Shown one piece after another: positions 1 to 8,270 of a stretch of 20,395 nucleotides of DNA. Location: contig JABHQB010000003.1 in the NCBI GenBank assembly GCA_018695965.1, forward strand, positions 1 through 20,395, given 5' to 3'. The first letter of the stretch is position 1; the number at the start of each line of letters is the position of its first letter. Made by a program: the position numbers and the translations under genes. The notes beneath the pieces were generated by a model. That model was not told the origin of the DNA, did no database searches, and saw only the letters and a list, made by a program, of their open reading frames with translations. The DNA comes from Flavobacteriales bacterium (GTDB taxonomy: Bacteria; Bacteroidota; Bacteroidia; Flavobacteriales; BACL11).

Positions 1-126
1 AGAAACACTTCAGAAGTGGCAATAATATCTGATAAAGATAAGGTCATGTTGAAGGAATTTTATAAAGCAGACATAAAAAAACTTTCAGAGTTAATAAATA
101 GAGATTTAAATTATTGGACAAAATGA
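1..126 (+). CDS. Sulfotransferase family protein, C-terminal fragment (5' end outside window)
   Basis: An open frame runs from base 1 to a TGA at 124-126 and gives the last 41 residues of a protein whose start lies upstream. The tail contains FYKADIKKLSELI followed by NRDLNYW. This matches the ends of the two complete sulfotransferases in this window, which read YYLNDICKLEELL...W and KYFRKDISDLEKTL...W. PAPS-dependent sulfotransferases typically end with this Y..D...LE.L....W pattern. The catalytic half is not visible, so activity cannot be judged. The stop codon overlaps the ATG of the next sulfotransferase (ATGA), which suggests translational coupling. The assignment rests only on the short C-terminal motif and the genomic context. 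Confidence 0.6.
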   Translation, partial: RNTSEVAIISDKDKVMLKEFYKADIKKLSELINRDLNYWTK

Positions 127-1007
127 CTTTACCAAATTTCATGTGTTTAGGAGCTGCTAAGAGTGGTACAACTACTCTTTATGATATCTTGCGTCAACAT
201 CCAGATATTTACATTCCTGCATTTAAGGAACCTCATTTTTTTGATATTCCTGAAAATTATAAAAATGGAATAGAGTGGTACAAAAGAAATTATTTTAGGA
301 ATGCAAATAAAAAAATAATCGCTGACTTCACACCATCTTATTTTTTTGAAAAGGAAGCACCTAAAAGAATCTTTAAGAATTTAGGAAGAGACATGAAATT
401 CCTTGTTGTTTTTAGAAATCCTGTAGACAGAGCCTATTCTCATTATTTACATTCAAAAAGAGACGATCATGAAAGTGAAAATTTCGAAAAGTCTTTAGAA
501 TTAGAAGTTAGTAGATTAAAGAAGCATGAGAATCAATCTGATTATTTGTCTTATTTAAGACATTCATATGTTCACCAAGGGCTATATGCACAGATGATAG
601 ACAGGTATTTACAATATTTTAGTTTGGATAACTTCCTGTTTATTCACTTTGATGATGAACTTTTACAAGAGAGAGAATTAACTATAAAGAGAATATTAGA
701 ATTTTTAGAGATCGATAGCTCTGTCTTGTTAAGAACTGACATAAGGAGCAATCCATCTAGTCAAGAAAAGTCAAAACCTCTAAAAAAACTGATGAATAAA
801 AGAGGGTGGTGGAGAGATGTAATTAAATTTATGATTCCTTCTGTTCAATTACGACAGATTATCAGAAACAGAATACAAAGAATAAATATTACAGAATTTA
901 AAGCTCAGCAATTAAGTCAAGAAGTAAAATTACATTTGTTAGAAAAATATTTCAGAAAGGATATTTCAGATCTTGAAAAAACATTAAATAAGAAGATGAA
1001 TTGGTAA
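123..1007 (+). CDS. Sulfotransferase (PAPS-dependent), probable polysaccharide-modifying
   Basis: Predicted to transfer sulfate from 3'-phosphoadenosine-5'-phosphosulfate (PAPS) to a hydroxyl group, here probably on a sugar of the surface polysaccharide. The 294-residue protein has the N-terminal 5'-phosphosulfate-binding loop CLGAAKSGTTTLY (about residues 8-20, with K13 in the loop). It also has the 3'-phosphate-binding motif VVFRNPVDRAYSHY (residues 95-108, with R98 and S106). The C-terminus carries the usual Y..DI..LE.. helix ending in W. I chose the ATG at 123 because it overlaps the upstream stop as ATGA. A TTG at 114 in the same frame would add three residues and is less likely. The next gene starts one base after the stop, so this is part of a compact operon. 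The acceptor cannot be read from the sequence. It belongs to the Sulfotransfer_1/heparan-sulfotransferase-like superfamily, and the family call is secure. Confidence 0.9.
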   Translation: MTLPNFMCLGAAKSGTTTLYDILRQHPDIYIPAFKEPHFFDIPENYKNGIEWYKRNYFRNANKKIIADFTPSYFFEKEAPKRIFKNLGRDMKFLVVFRNPVDRAYSHYLHSKRDDHESENFEKSLELEVSRLKKHENQSDYLSYLRHSYVHQGLYAQMIDRYLQYFSLDNFLFIHFDDELLQERELTIKRILEFLEIDSSVLLRTDIRSNPSSQEKSKPLKKLMNKRGWWRDVIKFMIPSVQLRQIIRNRIQRINITEFKAQQLSQEVKLHLLEKYFRKDISDLEKTLNKKMNW

Positions 1008-1008
1008 T

Positions 1009-2247
1009 TTGAAGATCACAAGGACACATAAATTTTTTGACACACTATTAATTACATTGTTGGTTTTTAGTGGAGGCAGTTTGTTGTTTAAGTTTTACAG
1101 GAATGAATTTTCTATAATCTTACTTTTAGTGGCTTTATTTACCATATTTTTTATGGGTAATAAGATAAAGAGATCCGTTTTTAATACTTCAATATTCACA
1201 TTGGTAATTTTTCTATTTCTGATAATACTAAATTATATTGTTGCTCCTGGAAGTCAGAAATTTTTGAAATATGGTTTTCATATGATGAACATTACTTCAT
1301 GCGTGTTGATTTTGACTCACTTTAAAAATAATAGAAGTTCAGATTATTTTTTAGATATAATTAGGAATATTCTTAAGATCATCCTATACTTTTCTATTTT
1401 AAATTTTCTAGCATATTTTGTTGTTTACAATCAATTAACAGATCTGTATTTTGTGTCTGTTCAAGGAGCAGAAAAATTGGTAACTAAAACATATAACTAT
1501 TTATTTTTCTATAATCCAGAAAAACATGCATTTAATTTCTTTGGTATTGATCTAGTAAGGAATCAAGGGTGGTTTTGGGAACCAGGAGTAAATCAGGTTT
1601 ATTTAAATATTTTATTGTATTTAGAAGGATTTGTTTTTAAAAGAGGAAAATGGATGATACCTCTAATTGTATTTGCAATTATTACAACCTATTCTACAAC
1701 TGGAATTTTCCTAATGATTATAATTTTATTTTTTATTTTTATAAAATATATAAAAAGAAATCCTATCATATATATATTTTTAGGAATTCTAATTATATAT
1801 CCTTTATATTATTTAGCAAAATCTAACATTGAAAATAAATCAATTGAGAATGTATCTTCAGTGAATAAAAGAATTTTTGATTTGGTACAGCCTTTATCCA
1901 TTGCTGCCGAAAATCCTATTAGTGGAATAGGTCTAGATATAGAACATTTCCAAAAGTATCGTTCGGAATACCATTTAAGTGATGAAACCCAATCTTTACT
2001 TACAACTGAAACTACAGAAAAAGGAAGTACTAATTCAGTAACATTCTTAATAGCGGCAACAGGATTCCCTATGTCATTATTTTTGTTGTATTGTTTGTTT
2101 CAACAAAATCTGTTTACTTATAGAAAAGGAATATTCATGACAATTATTATAATATCTGTTTTTTCTGAACCATTATTATTACGCCCATTTTTTCTTATAT
2201 TAATTGTATCAGGAATGTATTCATTTTTTAATAGATTTACAAAATAA
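1009..2247 (+). CDS. O-antigen ligase/polymerase-like (Wzy) integral membrane protein
   Basis: A 412-residue, very hydrophobic protein with roughly ten membrane segments, for example near residues 11-29, 34-50, 58-78, 120-140, 215-245, 252-270, 343-364 and 375-400. A large extracytoplasmic loop lies in the middle. The motif NQGWFWEPGVNQVYLN (residues 185-200), the later GIGLDIEHF (306-314) and TNSVTFLIAATGFP (341-354) are the pattern seen in Wzy polymerases and WaaL-type ligases of the O-antigen ligase superfamily. It probably polymerises or ligates the lipid-linked repeat units in the periplasm. The only sensible start is TTG at 1009, one base after the previous stop. It leads directly into a short basic stretch and the first membrane helix, and the next in-frame ATG would delete that helix. 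Sequence alone does not separate polymerase from ligase. Its place among glycosyltransferase genes favours polymerase. Confidence 0.78.
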   Translation: MKITRTHKFFDTLLITLLVFSGGSLLFKFYRNEFSIILLLVALFTIFFMGNKIKRSVFNTSIFTLVIFLFLIILNYIVAPGSQKFLKYGFHMMNITSCVLILTHFKNNRSSDYFLDIIRNILKIILYFSILNFLAYFVVYNQLTDLYFVSVQGAEKLVTKTYNYLFFYNPEKHAFNFFGIDLVRNQGWFWEPGVNQVYLNILLYLEGFVFKRGKWMIPLIVFAIITTYSTTGIFLMIIILFFIFIKYIKRNPIIYIFLGILIIYPLYYLAKSNIENKSIENVSSVNKRIFDLVQPLSIAAENPISGIGLDIEHFQKYRSEYHLSDETQSLLTTETTEKGSTNSVTFLIAATGFPMSLFLLYCLFQQNLFTYRKGIFMTIIIISVFSEPLLLRPFFLILIVSGMYSFFNRFTK

Positions 2248-2258
2248 AAAATTATTAA

Positions 2259-3386
2259 ATGAAAAACATATTAATAACAGGTGGAGCGGGGTTTATTGGA
2301 TCTAGATTGTGTGAAAAATTATTTGATCAAGGAAATAATATTACTGTTTTAGATAATTTGTCAGAACAAATTCATGGAAATGGAGAATCATTTTTATTTA
2401 ATAAGATTAAAGATAAATGCACTTTTATTAAGGGAGATGTCAGAGATAAGAATGATTGGGGCCATGCAATTAAAAATCAGGAAATTATTATCCATTTGGC
2501 AGCTGAAACCGGAACAGGACAATCAATATATGAAGTAGAAAGATACACTAATGTAAATGTTATGGGGACTGCTCATATGTTAGAAATATTAGCAAATTCA
2601 AATCATAATGTCAAGAAAATCGTTGTTGCGTCTTCCAGAGCTATTTATGGTGAAGGAAAATATAATTGTGAAACTCATGGAGTTCAATATCCCTCTCAAA
2701 GAAAGGAGGAAGACATGGGGAAAGGAGAATTTAATCCGAAATGCAGTATTTGTAACTCTACTCTGAATGTACTCCCTACAGACGAACAATCTAAAATACA
2801 TCCTTCTTCTATTTATGGAATCAATAAACAACAACAAGAACAAATGGTAATGCTAATGGGAGAATCACTATCAATCCCATCAGTAGCATTTAGGTATCAG
2901 AATGTATATGGTCCAGGTCAATCCTTATCAAATCCTTATACAGGTATTTTATCTATTTTTTCTACCAGAATATTAAATGGAAATAATTTGGATATTTATG
3001 AAGATGGAGAAGAAACCAGAGATTTTGTTTATATTGAAGATGTTGTAGATGCAACAATTTTAGGGATTGAAAAAGAGGAGGCAAACGGGCAGATTTTTAA
3101 TATTGGATCTGGAATTGCTACAAGAGTACTTGATGTTGCAAACACATTAAAAAGATTATATAATTCAGAAATTAACATTACTGTAAGTGGTAAATTCCGT
3201 TTCGGAGATATAAGACATAATTTTGCAGATTTATCAAAATCAAAAGATATTTTAGGTTTTACTCCAAAATATAATTTCGAAAGAGGCATTACAGAGTTTG
3301 TTAATTGGGTAAAAACTCAAGAGGTAATGGAAGATAAATATGAAAAATCCATTCAACAACTAAAAAATAAAGGATTAATAAAATGA
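2259..3386 (+). CDS. NAD-dependent nucleotide-sugar epimerase (dTDP-L-rhamnose 4-epimerase-like)
   Basis: An extended short-chain dehydrogenase/reductase of 375 residues. It starts with the Rossmann motif ITGGAGFIGSRL (residues 6-17, GxxGxxG) and has the catalytic S125/S126, Y186 and K190 (YGINK). It probably interconverts a nucleotide-activated sugar at C4 in the cytoplasm, supplying a precursor to the glycosyltransferases downstream. Between the catalytic Ser and Tyr lies an insertion with C137, H140, C162 and C165, in the pattern YNCETHG...KCSICNSTL...LPTDE. From memory of the family, this Cys-rich insertion, preceded by YGEG and followed by PTDE, is shared with dTDP-L-rhamnose 4-epimerases such as WbiB and is absent from GalE. 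The insertion looks like a small zinc-binding element, which is inference. The stop overlaps the next ATG by four bases (ATGA). The epimerase family is certain; the exact substrate is not. Confidence 0.85.
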   Translation: MKNILITGGAGFIGSRLCEKLFDQGNNITVLDNLSEQIHGNGESFLFNKIKDKCTFIKGDVRDKNDWGHAIKNQEIIIHLAAETGTGQSIYEVERYTNVNVMGTAHMLEILANSNHNVKKIVVASSRAIYGEGKYNCETHGVQYPSQRKEEDMGKGEFNPKCSICNSTLNVLPTDEQSKIHPSSIYGINKQQQEQMVMLMGESLSIPSVAFRYQNVYGPGQSLSNPYTGILSIFSTRILNGNNLDIYEDGEETRDFVYIEDVVDATILGIEKEEANGQIFNIGSGIATRVLDVANTLKRLYNSEINITVSGKFRFGDIRHNFADLSKSKDILGFTPKYNFERGITEFVNWVKTQEVMEDKYEKSIQQLKNKGLIK

Positions 3387-4726
3387 AAGTAATACAATTA
3401 TATATTATTATTTTTTATTTATTTTCTCTTTCTTGTAATTCTCAGGAAAATATAGTAGAGCAGATCAACCCTAACTTATTTGGCTTTAATACTTCTAATA
3501 CTTTTACGTATTGTGATGTAAACGACACTTCTTTTACAAATAAAGTTCAGAAAATAAAACCAAATGTATTAAGGTTCCCGGGAGGGACTATAAGTAATTT
3601 CTATCATTATGATGAGAAGGCTTATGGTCTTGATATAAGTGAGATTTCTGATTGGAATGTTCCAAAGTTCACAAAAAGATACAATGGATTGATCAAGGAG
3701 CAAAAGAAAAGAAATCATAATCACAATTATATAGAAGATTTTATTTTATTAGCAAAAAAAAATAACTCAAAAGTTGTTTTAGTTGCGAATATTATCTCGT
3801 CAGAAGATGATGATATTATTAATATGATTAAAAGATTCAAATCAGAAAATATTGAAATATTAGGAGTTGAGTTAGGTTCAGAACTTTCAAACAGAGCGTA
3901 TAAGAAGTACATAAATTCAGTTGATGATTACATTCATCTTGCTCAGAAATATTCAAATATAATAAAAAAAGAATATCCTGAGATAAAAGTAGGAGTAGTT
4001 GCAGCTCCTATTAAATACAATATGCCAAGCAGATTATTAAATTGGAATCAGAAACTTTCAGAAGAGACTTTTTATGATGCAATAATTCACCATTCATATC
4101 TTAAGGTTATTGATGGAGATGATGATTATGGATTAATGACAAGAGAAGATGAGGTTAGTTCAACAAAAAAGGCGCAATTTGATTTATATAAAAAAAGAAT
4201 TAAAACTTATTTTAATACAGGATTTGTAAAAGAAATAATAAAATACAATGAAATATTTGAAAAAGAAATTTGGATTACAGAATGGAATTTACAAATGAGC
4301 AAAACAACAGGGAACACTCTCCTACAGTCTTTATTTGTTTCTCAATATTTATTAGAATTATTGTCTAATCCTGATTTGCAAAATATTAGTATTGCTACCT
4401 ATCATAATTTAGCAGGTAGAGATATATCAGGTTCAGTTTTTAAGGGGATAAAAGGTGGATTTGAGATTCATTCAACCTACTATCCATTGACTTTTCTAAG
4501 TAAAATATTTGAAAATGATATTGTCAGAATTGAGAAAGAGGTAAAAGATGAGGTTTTTATTTATGATTGTTTTGATTCTACAAATAATTTAAAAATATCT
4601 TTTGATATTAATTGGGAGAAAAATGAATTTATCTTATCTGAAAATATGGGAACTGACTCAGTTTATGTGACAAAATACTTAAGTGAAGATTTATTTGACA
4701 TGTCTGATGAAGAAGGAAAATTATAA
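3383..4726 (+). CDS. Lipoprotein resembling clan GH-A glycoside hydrolases
   Basis: A 447-residue protein with a lipoprotein signal peptide. A hydrophobic stretch ends in the lipobox SLSC, with lipidated C18, so it is predicted to be anchored in a membrane outside the cytoplasm. The rest resembles a TIM-barrel retaining glycosidase of the arabinofuranosidase/GH39/GH79 type. VLRFPGGTISNFYH (about 62-75) is typical of the first barrel strands. VELGSEL (162-168) sits where the acid/base Glu is expected, and WITEWN (298-303) where the nucleophile Glu (E300) is expected. H236-H237 lie between them. The usual Asn before the acid/base Glu is Ser here (S166-E167), so activity is plausible but unproven. 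The gene is translationally coupled to the epimerase and sits between biosynthesis genes, suggesting it trims or edits the polysaccharide made by this operon. Fold assignment is by motif only, and no specific GH family is claimed. Confidence 0.65.
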   Translation: MKVIQLYIIIFYLFSLSCNSQENIVEQINPNLFGFNTSNTFTYCDVNDTSFTNKVQKIKPNVLRFPGGTISNFYHYDEKAYGLDISEISDWNVPKFTKRYNGLIKEQKKRNHNHNYIEDFILLAKKNNSKVVLVANIISSEDDDIINMIKRFKSENIEILGVELGSELSNRAYKKYINSVDDYIHLAQKYSNIIKKEYPEIKVGVVAAPIKYNMPSRLLNWNQKLSEETFYDAIIHHSYLKVIDGDDDYGLMTREDEVSSTKKAQFDLYKKRIKTYFNTGFVKEIIKYNEIFEKEIWITEWNLQMSKTTGNTLLQSLFVSQYLLELLSNPDLQNISIATYHNLAGRDISGSVFKGIKGGFEIHSTYYPLTFLSKIFENDIVRIEKEVKDEVFIYDCFDSTNNLKISFDINWEKNEFILSENMGTDSVYVTKYLSEDLFDMSDEEGKL

Positions 4727-4772
4727 ATAGAAAAAATGTATATCATTGAATAATAAAACAAATTCTAAATTT

Positions 4773-5627
4773 ATGAAAGTTAGAATTTTTATAGTTGGGG
4801 CTCCAAAAGCGGGAACTACTTCATTGCATTATTATCTGAACGAACATCCGGAAATTTTAATGAGCTCTGTGAAAGAACCAGACTTTTTTTTGGAGAAAGA
4901 AATTGATGATATAGGACTTTATTATGGAACTACAAGAATTGAGACATCTGATAAATATCATAATCTTTTTTCAGACAAAAAGGATGAAGAAATTTTTGGA
5001 GAATCTTCTGTTTCTTACTTGTATTATCCAGAAGTTCCGAAAAGAATAAAAGAATATAATACAGAAGCTAAAATTATTATTATGCTCAGGAATCCTGTTG
5101 ACAGGGCTTTTTCTCATTATCTTATGGATTTCAAATTAGGTTTACTTTCGGATAAATTTGAAGATGTATTTAATAAAAAAGAAGGGTTGAAATTTCAACA
5201 ATATTTTTTGCTAGGAAATTATTATGAGCAAGTTAAACGATATTTGGATGAATTTACGAAAGAGAATGTGCATATAATCTGGTATTCCGATTTTAAGAAA
5301 GATGCTGAACAAGAAGTTAAGAAAGCTTTTGAGTTTATTGATGTTGATTCAGCTTATAAAGTGAATTTTAAAACTGTACATAATAGTTTTTTTATGCCAA
5401 AAGGTAAGATAATCAGAAAAATCTATTCTATAGTTTGGTTAAGAAAATTACTATTATTCTTATTCCCATTTACTTTAATAACATTTATTAAATCCACTTT
5501 ATTTACAAAAGGAAAAAAACCAAAAATAACTAACGAAAGTCGCAAAATATTTACAGAATATTATTTAAATGATATTTGTAAATTAGAAGAATTATTATCA
5601 ATAAACTTATCTGAATGGAAAAAATAG
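4773..5627 (+). CDS. Sulfotransferase (PAPS-dependent), second complete copy in the operon
   Basis: A second complete sulfotransferase, 284 residues from the ATG at 4773. The 5'-phosphosulfate loop is IVGAPKAGTTSLHYYL (residues 7-22, with K12). The 3'-phosphate motif is IMLRNPVDRAFSHYL (103-117, with R106 and S114). KEPDFFL and the C-terminal YYLNDICKLEELL are also typical. A hydrophobic, basic stretch near residues 215-242 may sit at the membrane. An upstream in-frame TTG at 4746 would add nine polar residues. I prefer the ATG because it places the first beta strand directly at the N-terminus, as in the family, but the start is uncertain. The next gene overlaps its 3' end by 13 bases. Having several divergent sulfotransferases suggests sulfation at more than one position or on more than one sugar. 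Confidence 0.88.
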   Translation: MKVRIFIVGAPKAGTTSLHYYLNEHPEILMSSVKEPDFFLEKEIDDIGLYYGTTRIETSDKYHNLFSDKKDEEIFGESSVSYLYYPEVPKRIKEYNTEAKIIIMLRNPVDRAFSHYLMDFKLGLLSDKFEDVFNKKEGLKFQQYFLLGNYYEQVKRYLDEFTKENVHIIWYSDFKKDAEQEVKKAFEFIDVDSAYKVNFKTVHNSFFMPKGKIIRKIYSIVWLRKLLLFLFPFTLITFIKSTLFTKGKKPKITNESRKIFTEYYLNDICKLEELLSINLSEWKK

Positions 5628-6523
5628 GATTAATCACAATAACATATAATTCTGCAGATGTCATTAGAGGTTTTTTAGAATCGACATTTTCCCAAACATT
5701 TCAAAATTTTATTATTTATATTATTGATAATAACTCACAGGACAATACTATAGAAATTTTGAAGGAAAATACTGATAGTAGAATCGAGTTAGTAAAGAAC
5801 AAGGAGAATGTAGGAGTTGCAAAAGCAAATAATCAAGGGATAGAATTAGCTTTAAAAGATAATTGTACGCAAGTACTCATTATTAATAATGATGTGGAAT
5901 TTGAAAAACAATTGTTTGAAAAAATGTTACAAATTCAGAAGAATAAAAATTGCTCATTAGTTGTCCCAAAAATGATGTATTTTGATACTCCTGATTATAT
6001 TTGGTATGCCGGAAGTAGCTTTATTAAAAAGAAAGGGTTTCTTCCCATTCATAAAGGAATAAAACAAAAGGATAGCTCTCAGTTTGATGGAGTTTATCCG
6101 GTAGAATACGCTCCTACCTGCTGTTTATTGGTAAAAAAAGAAGTGTTTCAGGATGTAGGTATGATGGATGAAAAATATTTCGTGTATTTTGATGATACCG
6201 ATTTTTCTTATAGAGTTTTAAAAGATGGAAGACATAAATTATTCTATTTTTCGGACACTAAATTTTATCATAAAGTTGGGAGTTTAACAAAGTCATTAGA
6301 AAAAGAAAAGAAAAGAGAATACAGAGGAGATTTCTTCATAAAACAAAATACAAGAAATCATATTTATTTCCTTAAAAAGATAGGTAGTATTTATGCGTAT
6401 CTTTTTATATTATTTTTGTTCTTTAAAAATAATTTAAGATTTATAATAAACCCTAATTTTCGTAAGAATTTTCATACTTGGAAGCTGATTAACAAATCGT
6501 ATTTTGAAGGATTAATAATGTAA
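5615..6523 (+). CDS. Family 2 glycosyltransferase (rhamnosyltransferase-like)
   Basis: A 302-residue inverting GT-A glycosyltransferase that should add a sugar from a nucleotide donor to the lipid-linked repeat unit on the cytoplasmic side of the membrane. The N-terminus reads GLITITYNSADVIRGFLES, followed by IIDNNSQDNT (D38 for nucleotide binding) and NVGVAKANNQGI. The DxD-like metal site is NND (N91-D93). DDTDFSYRV (193-201) sits in the usual acceptor/catalytic-base region, and H219 follows in FYHKVGS. This layout is typical of the GT2 subgroup that includes rhamnosyltransferases, although the sugar cannot be fixed from sequence. A hydrophobic stretch near residues 256-272 could hold it at the membrane. 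Its start lies 13 bases inside the preceding sulfotransferase gene, and the next gene begins one base after its stop. Confidence 0.88.
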   Translation: MEKIGLITITYNSADVIRGFLESTFSQTFQNFIIYIIDNNSQDNTIEILKENTDSRIELVKNKENVGVAKANNQGIELALKDNCTQVLIINNDVEFEKQLFEKMLQIQKNKNCSLVVPKMMYFDTPDYIWYAGSSFIKKKGFLPIHKGIKQKDSSQFDGVYPVEYAPTCCLLVKKEVFQDVGMMDEKYFVYFDDTDFSYRVLKDGRHKLFYFSDTKFYHKVGSLTKSLEKEKKREYRGDFFIKQNTRNHIYFLKKIGSIYAYLFILFLFFKNNLRFIINPNFRKNFHTWKLINKSYFEGLIM

Positions 6524-6524
6524 T

Positions 6525-7673
6525 ATGAAAGAGAAAGTTGCTATAATTGATTCGTTAGGGGCTCATGGAAGTTCTCATCATTTTTATCTCTTTGGGCAAG
6601 CAAAAGGATTAGAGAAATCAGGAGTAAATGTATCAATATATACAAACAATGTCACTAAAGACCCTAATTACGAAGGAGTAAAATTCTATCAGTTTTATAA
6701 AGATATTTTTGGAGGAAAATCAAAATTATTTTCAGCTATTCGATATGTTTTTGGATCAATTTCTTCTTTATTGCATGCGAGATTTAATAGTGTGAAAATC
6801 TGTCATTACCATCTTTTTCATGTTAATATTTTAGTTTTTTTTGATTTTATCTTATCTAAGATCTTAGGAATGAAAGTAGTTTATACAATTCATGATGTTG
6901 TAAGTTTTGAAAATGCAAGATCTAACGATAGATTAAGTAATTGGATTTATAAAAGAGCAAATAAAATAATAACTCACAATAAATTCTCAAAAGAGATTTT
7001 CAGAGGGCATTATAAAAACATCAATACTGAAATAGATATAATCCCTCATGGTAATTATGTTCCTTTCTTGGAGGTGAAAGAGGATAAAATATTATCTCGT
7101 AATTATCTAAGAATACCACAAGAAAAAAAAGTTCTATTGTTTTTTGGGATGATAAAGAAAGTCAAAGGATTAGAAGTTTTATTACAAGCAATGAAGAAAG
7201 TAATAGCAAATAATTCAGATGTATTTCTTGTAATAGCTGGTAGAGTTTGGGAAAATGATTTTTCTATATATCAAAAAATCATTAATGATAATAATCTATC
7301 TGATTATTGCTTAATTCATAATAAATTTATTCCTCATGAAGATGTGGATCATTATTACGCTTCTGCAGATTTAGTTGTTCTACCTTATAAAAGTATTTAT
7401 CAGAGCGGAGTACTAATGATGAGTATGAGTTATGAAAAAGCGGTGATAGTTTCAGATTTACCTCCTCTTATAGAGGTTGTAGAGGATATGAAAACAGGTT
7501 TTGTTTTTGAATCAGAAAATTCTGAATCACTTTCAGAAAAGTTAAATAGAATTCTTTCTGATACAAATAAATTAGAAGAAGTTCGGATTGAAGGGTCTAA
7601 TCATATAAAATCAAAATACGATTGGTTAGAAATAGGAAAAGAAATGAAAAAAAGTTATCAATCTATTTTATAG
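6525..7673 (+). CDS. Family 4 glycosyltransferase (GT-B fold)
   Basis: A 382-residue GT-B glycosyltransferase of the GT4 type, expected to add a sugar to the growing glycan with retention of configuration. The N-terminal domain has a loop at LGAHGSSHHFYLFGQAKGL and the strand VVYTIHDVVSF (118-128). The C-terminal donor domain shows LLFFGMIKKVKGLEVLLQA (204-222), VFLVIAGR, VVLPY and IVSDLPPLIEVV. The usual EX7E motif is not conserved. The segment reads YQSGVLMMSMSYEKAV, where Y292 and S300 occupy the two glutamate positions. Some GT4 subfamilies share this YQSGVL form, so it need not mean loss of activity. The ATG lies one base after the GT2 stop. A 24-base gap then separates it from gmhA. The donor and acceptor are unknown. 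Confidence 0.85.
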   Translation: MKEKVAIIDSLGAHGSSHHFYLFGQAKGLEKSGVNVSIYTNNVTKDPNYEGVKFYQFYKDIFGGKSKLFSAIRYVFGSISSLLHARFNSVKICHYHLFHVNILVFFDFILSKILGMKVVYTIHDVVSFENARSNDRLSNWIYKRANKIITHNKFSKEIFRGHYKNINTEIDIIPHGNYVPFLEVKEDKILSRNYLRIPQEKKVLLFFGMIKKVKGLEVLLQAMKKVIANNSDVFLVIAGRVWENDFSIYQKIINDNNLSDYCLIHNKFIPHEDVDHYYASADLVVLPYKSIYQSGVLMMSMSYEKAVIVSDLPPLIEVVEDMKTGFVFESENSESLSEKLNRILSDTNKLEEVRIEGSNHIKSKYDWLEIGKEMKKSYQSIL

Positions 7674-7697
7674 TATATTAGCGGTAATAAAAATAAT

Positions 7698-8270
7698 ATG
7701 AAGAGTAGAATTACAAACTGTATTAATGCATCGATAAAAGTTAAAGAATTAGTACTTACTGATTCTAAAATACTAAATAATATTGAAGAAATTGTTTTAA
7801 AATCTGTAGAAGCTTTTAATGCTGATAAAAAAATGCTTTTATGCGGAAATGGAGGAAGCGCTTCTGACGCTCAACATATTGCATCAGAACTTAGTGGCAG
7901 GTTTTATCTAGAAAGAAGACCTCTTTTTGCGGAGGCATTACATGTAAATTCTTCTTTTGTTACAGCCGTTGCGAATGATTATGGATATGATAATATTTAT
8001 TCCAGAATGGTAGAAGCAGCAGGTAGAGATGGAGATATTTTGATTGGAATTTCTACTTCAGGTAATTCAACTAATGTGGTAAATGCAATTGAAAAAGCAA
8101 ATAAAATCGGGATGACAACCATTGGATTTACTGGAGAGAAAGGAGGTAAGATGAATGATATTTGTGATATAACGATAAGAATCCCATCTACAGATACTCC
8201 AAGAATTCAAGAATTACATATTTTAGTTGGACATATTATTTGCCAACTTATTGAAGAAGAATTATTTTGA
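7698..8270 (+). CDS. gmhA: Phosphoheptose isomerase (sedoheptulose 7-phosphate isomerase) GmhA
   Basis: Catalyses sedoheptulose 7-phosphate to D-glycero-D-manno-heptose 7-phosphate, the first committed step towards nucleotide-activated heptoses. The 190-residue length is normal. It is a single SIS domain with CGNGGSASDAQHIASEL (49-65), the phosphate loop GISTSGNSTNVV (117-128), STDTPRIQELH (164-174) and a terminal H179. H60, E64, Q171 and H179 align with the metal and catalytic residues known for the E. coli enzyme (H61, E65, Q172, H180), so the active site looks intact. The gene is followed, with a one-base overlap, by gmhB, which catalyses a later step of the same pathway. A heptose 7-phosphate kinase and a nucleotidyltransferase are not present in the window. 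The context suggests that heptose enters the polysaccharide made by this operon, an inner-core glycolipid, or both. Confidence 0.93.
   Translation: MKSRITNCINASIKVKELVLTDSKILNNIEEIVLKSVEAFNADKKMLLCGNGGSASDAQHIASELSGRFYLERRPLFAEALHVNSSFVTAVANDYGYDNIYSRMVEAAGRDGDILIGISTSGNSTNVVNAIEKANKIGMTTIGFTGEKGGKMNDICDITIRIPSTDTPRIQELHILVGHIICQLIEEELF

Noticed and set aside
114..122. TTG start at 114 for the first complete sulfotransferase
   Set aside because: The ATG at 123 overlaps the preceding stop as ATGA, a typical coupled start, and the family begins directly before the PAPS loop.
2598..3289. Minus-strand open frames inside the epimerase gene (2598-2843 and 3029-3289)
   Set aside because: They are antisense shadows of a well-supported gene and their peptides show no recognisable domain.
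3727..3912. Minus-strand open frame inside the glycosidase-like gene
   Set aside because: Low-complexity antisense of an AT-rich coding sequence, with no domain or start context.
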